From Streptomyces longhuiensis (lineage in GTDB: Bacteria > Actinomycetota > Actinomycetes > Streptomycetales > Streptomycetaceae), in assembly GCF_020616555.1 (NCBI RefSeq), contig NZ_CP085173.1, positions 8,448,001 through 8,512,000 of the forward strand: a stretch of 64,000 bases of DNA, read 5' to 3'. Shown here in pieces: positions 58,533 to 64,000 of the stretch. A program made the translations under genes and the position numbers. The notes under the pieces were generated by a model. The model was not told where the DNA came from. It did not search any database and saw nothing but the letters and a program-made list of their open reading frames with translations. The first letter of the stretch is position 1; each line of letters opens with the position of its first letter.

Positions 58533-59366
58533 ATGAACCGTATGAAGTACGTCCTCGTGTCCTGGACGCGCGTCGCGGGGCTGACGGCGGTGGCCCTGCT
58601 GACCCTCGGCCCGGTGATCTGGACGGTGTCCACCTCGTTCAGGGCACCGGCGGAGTCGTTCGACCTGCCGCCGCGGATCATTCCGGGCCACGCCACCACC
58701 GAGGCCTACCACCAGGTCTTCGCGCAGATCGACGTGTGGCTGCTCGCCCTCAACTCGACCCTGGTGACCGCGCTCATCGCGGTCGGCCAGATGATCACCG
58801 CGGGGCTCGCCGGATACTCCTTCGCGCGTCTCGAATTCCGTTTCAAGAAGCCCCTGTTCGGCCTTGTCCTGGCGACCATGATGGTCCCGGTGCAGGTCAC
58901 GATCGTGCCGGTGTTCCTGCTCCTGAAGCCGATGGGCCTGACCGACACCCTGCTCGGCCTGATCGTCCCCGCCTGGCCGACCGCCTTCGGCACGTTCCTG
59001 ATGCGGCAGTACTTCCTCGGCATGCCCAAGGACCTCGGCGAGGCGGCCCTGATCGACGGCGCCGGGCCGTGGCGGATCTTCCGCTCGGTGTACGCGCCGC
59101 TGGCCACGCCCGGCCTCGCGATCATCGGCGTCCTCGCCTTCAACTACCACTGGAACGAGTTCTTCCGGCCGCTGATCCTCGAGACCTCGCCCCAGAACTT
59201 CACGCTGCCGCTCGGCCTGGTCTCCCTCCAGGGCAACCTCGGCACCGGCTCGATCTCCGTCGTCCTCGCCGGAGTCGTGCTCTCCATGATCCCCGCCATG
59301 GCGGTCTTCGTCATCGGCCAACGCCCTCTGCGCGAGGGCATCACGTCCGCGGGAGTGAACCGATGA
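58533..59366 (+). CDS. ABC sugar permease, MalG-like
   Basis: A 277-residue membrane protein, partner of the permease at 57576. Early VSTSFRAPAESFDLPPRIIP is typical for MalG proteins, and the EAA loop is GMPKDLGEAALIDGAGPWRI FRS-like near residue 165. C-terminal IGQRPLREGITSAGVNR is the usual family ending. Twelve nt after the first permease; the stop overlaps the GH32 start by 4 nt. Confidence 0.92.
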   Translation: MNRMKYVLVSWTRVAGLTAVALLTLGPVIWTVSTSFRAPAESFDLPPRIIPGHATTEAYHQVFAQIDVWLLALNSTLVTALIAVGQMITAGLAGYSFARLEFRFKKPLFGLVLATMMVPVQVTIVPVFLLLKPMGLTDTLLGLIVPAWPTAFGTFLMRQYFLGMPKDLGEAALIDGAGPWRIFRSVYAPLATPGLAIIGVLAFNYHWNEFFRPLILETSPQNFTLPLGLVSLQGNLGTGSISVVLAGVVLSMIPAMAVFVIGQRPLREGITSAGVNR

Positions 59367-60856
59367 ATGACGACCATCCGGACGGCGCACATGACGTGCC
59401 CGGGGCACATGAAGTGTGCGACGCACATGAAGTGCATGACGTCCACGCCCCGCGCGCCCGGGTCCGCCCGCCCGCCAACTGGGCCAACGATCCCAACGGG
59501 CCGTTCCGCCGGCGCGGCCGCCACCACCTCTTCTACCAGCACAACCCCGCCGCACCCGTGCACACGAACATGCACTGGGGCCACGCCTCCAGCGCCGATC
59601 TGGCGCACTGGGAACACCACCCGATCGCGCTCACGCCGACCCCCGGCGGCCCGGACGAGGCGGGCTGCTGGTCCGGCTGCGTGGTCGACGACGCGGGCAC
59701 ACCCACCGCCGTCTACACCGGAATCGACCGTCACCACACCGGACTTGGCGCCATCTGCCTCGCCCAGGCCGATCCGGACGATCCGCTTCTTGTGCGCTGG
59801 CGCCCCCTGGCGGCGCCGGTGGTCGCGGGTCCGCCGCCGGGCCTGGACGTGGTGATGTTCCGCGACCCGTTCGTGTTCCGGCACGGAGGACGGCGCTGGG
59901 CGCTCGTCGGCGCCGGGCACGCGGACGGGACACCATCGGTACTCCTCTACGACTGCGACGACCTCAAGGCGTGGCGCTTCGCGGGCGTCCTGCTCGACGG
60001 GCGGGACCCGTCGGCGGCCCGCCTGCTCGGCACGGACGCGACCGGCTGGGAGTGCCCCCAGCTGTTCCGGACGGACGCCGGAGACTGGGTCCTGGTCCTT
60101 TCGCTGTGGGGCGGCGACCCGCACGCGACGGCGGCACTGACGGGCCGTCTGGAAGAGATGAAGGAAGGTGGATGGAAGTTCCGGGCCGTGTCCGGTGGCC
60201 GCCCGGACCACGGCCGCGACTTCTACGCCCCGGCCGTTCTGTACGACCCGGACGACGGGCGCACCCTCCTGTGGGGCTGGTCCTGGGAGGCCCGCCCGCA
60301 GGGCGAGGTGGATCGAGCAGGCTGGTCCGGTGTCCTGACCGCACCCCGCGAGATGGGCACACATGCGGACGGATCACTGCGGGTCCGTCCCGCTCCGGAG
60401 CTCGAACTCCTGCGCAGCGAAGAACAGTTGGTGGGCGACGTGTCGAACTCGGGGACAGCGCTGCCGGTCTCGTACGACGTGGAGGTGACCGCGCGCACGC
60501 CGGTGACCGTGACCCTGTGCCGGGCCGCGTCGGGCCGGGAGCTGACCGTCACGCTCGATCCGGTGGCCGGCACGGCGACCCTCGACCGGTCGGGCTGGCC
60601 GCGTCGCGACGCCGCCGGGCGGGAGACCGACTCGACGCCCCTGGTGCTGAGGGTGCCGCCGACGGAGGAGCTGGCCGCACGGATCCTCGTGGACGGTTCG
60701 CTGCTCGAACTCTTCGCTGCCGACCGGGCCGTGGCCACCGAGCGTGTCTACCTGCGCCCGGACGACACCACGGCCTTGACGGTCTCCGGAACGCCTGCCC
60801 GGATCAGGGGCTGGGAGGTGGCCCCACGGAATCACGCCCGACCACAGGGCAGTTGA
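59363..60856 (+). CDS. Intracellular GH32 beta-fructosidase
   Basis: A 497-residue enzyme hydrolysing terminal beta-fructosyl bonds of sucrose or fructo-oligosaccharides in the cytoplasm; no signal peptide. Catalytic motifs: NWANDPNGPF (nucleophile Asp), MFRDPFVF (transition-state Asp) and GWECPQLF (acid/base Glu). A C-terminal beta-sandwich ends with ILVDGSLLELFAADRAVATE. The N-terminus is odd: residues about 9-26 are three hexapeptide repeats AH(D/E)Vxx encoded by 18-bp tandem repeats. It overlaps the convergent LacI gene by 53 bp, so both mRNAs share antisense ends. Confidence 0.93.
   Translation: MNDDHPDGAHDVPGAHEVCDAHEVHDVHAPRARVRPPANWANDPNGPFRRRGRHHLFYQHNPAAPVHTNMHWGHASSADLAHWEHHPIALTPTPGGPDEAGCWSGCVVDDAGTPTAVYTGIDRHHTGLGAICLAQADPDDPLLVRWRPLAAPVVAGPPPGLDVVMFRDPFVFRHGGRRWALVGAGHADGTPSVLLYDCDDLKAWRFAGVLLDGRDPSAARLLGTDATGWECPQLFRTDAGDWVLVLSLWGGDPHATAALTGRLEEMKEGGWKFRAVSGGRPDHGRDFYAPAVLYDPDDGRTLLWGWSWEARPQGEVDRAGWSGVLTAPREMGTHADGSLRVRPAPELELLRSEEQLVGDVSNSGTALPVSYDVEVTARTPVTVTLCRAASGRELTVTLDPVAGTATLDRSGWPRRDAAGRETDSTPLVLRVPPTEELAARILVDGSLLELFAADRAVATERVYLRPDDTTALTVSGTPARIRGWEVAPRNHARPQGS
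59387..59440 (+). repeat. Three 18-bp tandem repeats inside the GH32 gene
   Basis: GCACATGAnGTG recurs at 59387, 59405 and 59423, period exactly 18 bp, so the frame is kept. The encoded units are AHDVPG, AHEVCD and AHEVHD, followed by VHAP. Copy number could vary by slippage without breaking the enzyme. Confidence 0.85.
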
Positions 60857-61871
60857 GCCGGATCACTTCGGCGGGCGGCGCCACGCCGCCCGCCAGGGCG
60901 TCGAGCAGCAGCTGCGCCGCCCGCTCGCCCATGGCCCGGTGCGGCAGCGCGACGGTCGTGAGCCGCGGGCTGAGGAACTGAGCCATGTGCTCCTGGTCGT
61001 CGTACCCCACCACCGAGAGGCCGCCGGGCACCTCGATGCCGAGCCGGGCCGCGGCGTGCAGCACACCAGCCGCGACCCGGTCGTTGTAGCAGACGATCCC
61101 GGTCGGCCGTTCTGCCGCGGGCACACCGTCGAGGACACGCAGCGCACCCTCATGTCCGGCGGAGATCTCGCCCCCGCTCCGCACGATCCAGTCCTGCCGG
61201 GCCCGCATCCCCGCACCGCGCAGAGCGTCGCGGAAGCCGCGCAGTCGTTCCGCGGACGCGATGTCGTCGAGCCCGCCGACCAGGGCGATCCGGCGGTGCC
61301 CGGCCTCCAGGAGCAGCCGCGCCGCGGCCCGTCCGCCGGCTCGCTCGGCGGGGATGACGGCCGCCCAATCCCCCTCGTTCGGAAGGCAGTTGGCGAGTAC
61401 GGCGACGGTGTGGTCGAGGCCCTTGGGCAGCGCGGCCCGGCGCAGTGTCATCGCGGCGTAGATGATGCCGTCGACGCGCCGGTCGAGCAGTTCGGTGACC
61501 GCGGCGCTCTCCTTGTCCGGGTCGCCGGTCGAGTCGACGGTCACCACCAGGTGCTCACGGTCCCAGGCGGTCTCCATGGCGCCGCGCAGCAGCGCTCCGG
61601 CGAAGGGGGAGGAGGCGATGTGGTCGGTGACGAGACCGATGACGGCGCTGCGCCGGCGGCGCAGACCGCGCGCCATCGGGTTCGGCCGGTAGCCGAGCTG
61701 CCGTGCCGCCTCCCGGATCCGCTCCTGGGTGGCCGCCGACAGGTTCCCCTCGGCGCGCCCGTTGAACACGAACGACACCGCGGTGTGCGACACCCCCGCG
61801 AGCCGGGCGACATCCTTCGACGTGGGCCGCCGCTCGGACCCGCCCGCATCCTTGCCCTGGCCCCTGTCCAT
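60804..61871 (-). CDS. LacI-family repressor of the fructan locus
   Basis: A 355-residue repressor. The helix-turn-helix (about 17-65) reads TSKDVARLAGVSHTAVSFVF and the hinge LGYRPNPMARGLRRRRS. The periplasmic-binding-like core has VIGLVTDHIASSPFAGALLR, ALVGGLDDIASAERLRGF, GIVCYNDRVAAGVLHAAARL and GLSVVGYDDQEHMAQFLSPR. Likely ligand is fructose, sucrose or a fructo-oligosaccharide. It is convergent with the GH32 gene and probably binds the TAACTCGTTA sites at 56023-56163. Confidence 0.92.
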   Translation of the reverse strand: MDRGQGKDAGGSERRPTSKDVARLAGVSHTAVSFVFNGRAEGNLSAATQERIREAARQLGYRPNPMARGLRRRRSAVIGLVTDHIASSPFAGALLRGAMETAWDREHLVVTVDSTGDPDKESAAVTELLDRRVDGIIYAAMTLRRAALPKGLDHTVAVLANCLPNEGDWAAVIPAERAGGRAAARLLLEAGHRRIALVGGLDDIASAERLRGFRDALRGAGMRARQDWIVRSGGEISAGHEGALRVLDGVPAAERPTGIVCYNDRVAAGVLHAAARLGIEVPGGLSVVGYDDQEHMAQFLSPRLTTVALPHRAMGERAAQLLLDALAGGVAPPAEVIRLNCPVVGRDSVGPPPSP

Positions 61872-62052
61872 GCCCCTGACCGTTCCCCACCCCGCACGCC
61901 GGCTTGACCTTCGCCACCCTAGCCGTGCCCCGGCTCACGGGAACCCTCGACGTCTCGTCACCGGCCGACGAGCTCGTGCGGACGCGGCTCGGGTCCCGCC
62001 GACGCGGGTGGCGGGCGTGGCGGACGATCGCGTGCCGCATGGAGCGACGTAC

Positions 62053-63174
62053 TCAGCGGAAAGGCGACCGCCGGACGGACAGGATCGCGACGTCGTCGTG
62101 CTGACCTCGCTCTCCGGCGAATGCGCTCGCGTCTTCGTAGAGGGCCCGTGGCAGCTCGGTGGAAGAGAGGGACACCCTCTCGGTGAGGCGTTCGGTGACG
62201 GGGTAGAACGTGCCGTCGGCGCCGCGCGTCTCGGTGAGCCCGTCGGTGGTCAGCAGCAGTGTTGCCCCGGCCGGGAAAGTGAACCAGTCGACGGTCGCCG
62301 GTTCGGTGGCGAGTTCGGCGAGACCGAGGGGAACACCGGAGTCGAGGGCCGGCGTGCTGATGGTGGCGTCGTGCAGCAGCTGGGGCGCGATGTGTCCGCA
62401 GTTGATGACTTGTACCTCGTCGTGCGCGTCGACGTTGAGGACGAGCGCGGTGACGAACCGTTCGTCGTCGCCGGTCTGCGCGGCATAGGAGTTGTGCCGT
62501 ACGACAGAGGCATCGAGTGCGTCGGCGAGGGCGGTCAGGGTCGGCTCCCGGTGGGCCGCCTCCCGGAATGCGCCGATGACCGCGAACGCGGCACCGACCG
62601 CGGGCAGGCCCTTGCCCTGGACATCGCCGATCAGAACCCGGGTTCCCCAGGGAGACTCGACGACGTCGTAGATGTCGCCGCCGACGAGCCGGTCCTCCTG
62701 TACGGGCTCGTACGCGCCGTCGACCAGGACGTCGTCGGTGAGCAGAGGCAGCGGGCGCAGGATGTGGCGCTGCATCGCCGCGGCGGTGGAGCGCAGCCGC
62801 AGCATCTCGTCCTCGCGGCGGATACGACGGTGGCAGGCGTAGACGGAACCCGCGCCCAGGGCGAGGGTGAGCAGCATCATCAGGCTCCTGTCGAGCCACG
62901 ACCGCCCGTCACCGTGCTGGGCCAGCACGATGACGACGACCACGAGCACGATCCACGCAGCCACGAACTTCGTCTGGCGCACGGTGCACAGCGCGGACGC
63001 GGCCGCCGGCAGGAACACGAGGAGCCCGAGAAGCCACACCGGGGACTCGGACAGGGCACCGAGGAGGAGCATCACGAGGGTCACCAACGCAACGCCGAGC
63101 ACTACCTCGACGTTGCGCGGTGGTTCGATGCTCTCGATGGGGCGCGCGAAACGCTTCGGATGCTTTTGCGGCAC
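62053..63174 (-). CDS. Membrane-anchored PP2C/SpoIIE-type phosphatase
   Basis: A 373-residue protein. Four hydrophobic segments between about residues 25 and 125 anchor it. The soluble part (about 150-373) is a PP2C/SpoIIE serine phosphatase: LLTDDVLVDGAYEPVQEDRL, the metal motif VGGDIYDV, VLIGDVQGKGLPAVGAAFAV, LLTTDGLTETR and HDDVAILSVRR; all metal-binding Asp residues are present. Such phosphatases control anti-sigma-factor antagonists. No RsbV/RsbW-like gene is adjacent. GTG 63174 has GGGAGG 4-5 bases upstream. Confidence 0.9.
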   Translation of the reverse strand: MPQKHPKRFARPIESIEPPRNVEVVLGVALVTLVMLLLGALSESPVWLLGLLVFLPAAASALCTVRQTKFVAAWIVLVVVVIVLAQHGDGRSWLDRSLMMLLTLALGAGSVYACHRRIRREDEMLRLRSTAAAMQRHILRPLPLLTDDVLVDGAYEPVQEDRLVGGDIYDVVESPWGTRVLIGDVQGKGLPAVGAAFAVIGAFREAAHREPTLTALADALDASVVRHNSYAAQTGDDERFVTALVLNVDAHDEVQVINCGHIAPQLLHDATISTPALDSGVPLGLAELATEPATVDWFTFPAGATLLLTTDGLTETRGADGTFYPVTERLTERVSLSSTELPRALYEDASAFAGERGQHDDVAILSVRRSPFR

Positions 63175-63469
63175 GGAACCTCCCGGGCAGGTGGTGTACT
63201 CCCCGTACGTTAGGCAGGCCCGGACGTGGGTGAGCCGCGCCCCGCCGGACGATGCCCCCGTGCGGTGACCGGCGTGACCACGGATCGGGATCCGGGTGTG
63301 CGGGCCGTGCGAGGCACACCCCCGGTCCGGGTGACTCAGACGCGTCCACGACAGGCACCGAACAGGGGCGACTTCCTGACGGTGGGATAATGTTCGGCCG
63401 CGAAGAATCCGCTCGGTCCACCCGAGCCGCGCCACGGTCAGACACGGGGGCCGTCCGAGGGGGATCTGG

Positions 63470-64000
63470 ATGCTGCAGGCATTGGGACTGGGCCCGGCCG
63501 AAGAGGCCGTCTACACCGCACTGCTGGCCCGCCCGACCGCCTCCGCGCAGGACCTCGTCCGGCAGACCGGACTCGAGGAGGCCGAGACCACCCGCATCCT
63601 GCTCGACCTGGCGACACGTGGTCTGGTCGCGGTCGCCACCGAGGCCGGGAGCGGGGTGTCCGACCCGGCCGACTGCGACGCCGGCAGCCGGCCCGCCCGC
63701 TACCGGCTCACACCACCCTCGGTGGCCCTGGCCCCGATTCTCGTCGAGCAGCGCAACGCACTGCACCGGGCCGAGACGGCGTTCTCGATGCTGACCGAGC
63801 AGTACCGCAGTACCGCCGCGCACCCCGCGGGCAGCGTCGTGGAGGTGGTCGTCGGCGTGGACCAGGTGGCACACCGGTTCCACCAACTGCAGCGCGGTGC
63901 TCAGCGTGAGTTGCTCGTCTTCCTCGTCGGCGCTCCCACCGCGGTGGCGCGCGACGACGCCGACGTGTCGGAGAGCTCCGCCCTGGACCGCGGAGTCGAC
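63470..64000 (+). CDS. TrmB/LuxR-type transcription regulator, N-terminal part (cut by window end)
   Basis: The first 177 codons of a regulator. MLQALGLGPAEEAVYTALLA, then ASAQDLVRQTGLEEAETTRI and LLDLATRGLVAV, form a TrmB-type winged helix, followed by RYRLTPPSVALAPILVEQRN and a helix leading into a PLD-like sensor domain (GSVVEVVVGVDQVAHRFHQL). In Streptomyces relatives the C-terminus carries a LuxR helix-turn-helix; that part lies outside. ATG 63470 follows GAGGGGG. The 295-bp divergent gap 63175-63469 shows no other gene. Confidence 0.82.
   Translation, partial: MLQALGLGPAEEAVYTALLARPTASAQDLVRQTGLEEAETTRILLDLATRGLVAVATEAGSGVSDPADCDAGSRPARYRLTPPSVALAPILVEQRNALHRAETAFSMLTEQYRSTAAHPAGSVVEVVVGVDQVAHRFHQLQRGAQRELLVFLVGAPTAVARDDADVSESSALDRGVD

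Noticed and set aside
57399..59555. 718-codon minus-strand frame rich in Arg, Asp, Glu and Gly
   Set aside because: Antisense shadow over both sugar permeases; low-complexity composition unlike a real protein.

Overview
The window reads as a piece of a Streptomyces (or very close actinomycete) chromosome. GC content is very high, many genes start with GTG, most frames carry long antisense shadow ORFs, and the gene families present (SAV_915 family, streptogrisin-type protease, PF04672 methyltransferase, several large regulator families) are typical of that group. I see no rRNA, tRNA, CRISPR array, phage or complete insertion sequence. The sequence is accessory metabolism: regulated catabolic cassettes separated by strong hairpin terminators, with several genes in visible decay.

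Layout. 1-11.3 kb: a GNAT protein, a frameshifted four-helix membrane protein, and a Kdp-type osmosensor/potassium regulatory island. The island has two KdpD sensor kinases, one KdpE and a DUF4118 protein. The K+-ATPase genes themselves are gone: a 27-residue small membrane peptide is followed by a shredded kdpC. Three promoters share one array of four GTCAAG-like boxes with the same 11-21-11 bp phasing. A universal stress protein closes the region. 11.3-20.1 kb: SAV_915 protein plus lysA, a TetR/FAD-monooxygenase divergon with a large composite operator, a methyltransferase, a secreted serine protease with a perfect CebR box upstream, a decayed SGNH hydrolase, a secreted NLP (NPP1) protein, and an alpha/beta hydrolase whose nucleophile Ser is replaced by Asn.

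20.2-26.3 kb, the most interesting locus: a GlpP-family antiterminator gene, then a consensus promoter, a structured leader with a textbook intrinsic terminator (U7) and a mutually exclusive antiterminator stem, then an operon of MFS permease, SDR, FAD-linked oxidase and FGGY kinase. The gene set matches the poorly understood ygcP/yqcE/ygcW/ygcU/ygcE genes of E. coli rather than a glp operon.

26.4-41.2 kb: two PPOX-fold proteins, an SMI1/KNR4-type protein, an unknown protein, an APH-fold kinase, then a GntR-controlled operon (2x[4Fe-4S] ferredoxin, NitT/TauT-type ABC importer, fumarate-reductase/AprA-like flavoprotein fused to HEAT repeats), a second FAD monooxygenase and a DUF2238 membrane protein. 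41.2-54.4 kb: an ABC exporter, then a divergent catabolic locus around an AraC regulator. On one side are an acyl-CoA ligase and a TauD-like protein with a broken metal site. On the other are a BKACE enzyme, a quinone-reductase-like MDR, an intact TauD dioxygenase, an MFS permease, a small hydrolase and acetoacetyl-CoA synthetase. This suggests degradation of a beta-keto acid through acetoacetate.

54.4-61.9 kb: a fructan (levan/inulin) locus, with a secreted GH32 enzyme (frameshifted), an ABC sugar importer, an intracellular GH32 beta-fructosidase, a LacI regulator and three TAACTCGTTA-type operators. 62.0-64.0 kb: a membrane-bound PP2C/SpoIIE phosphatase and the start of a TrmB/LuxR-type regulator cut by the window end.
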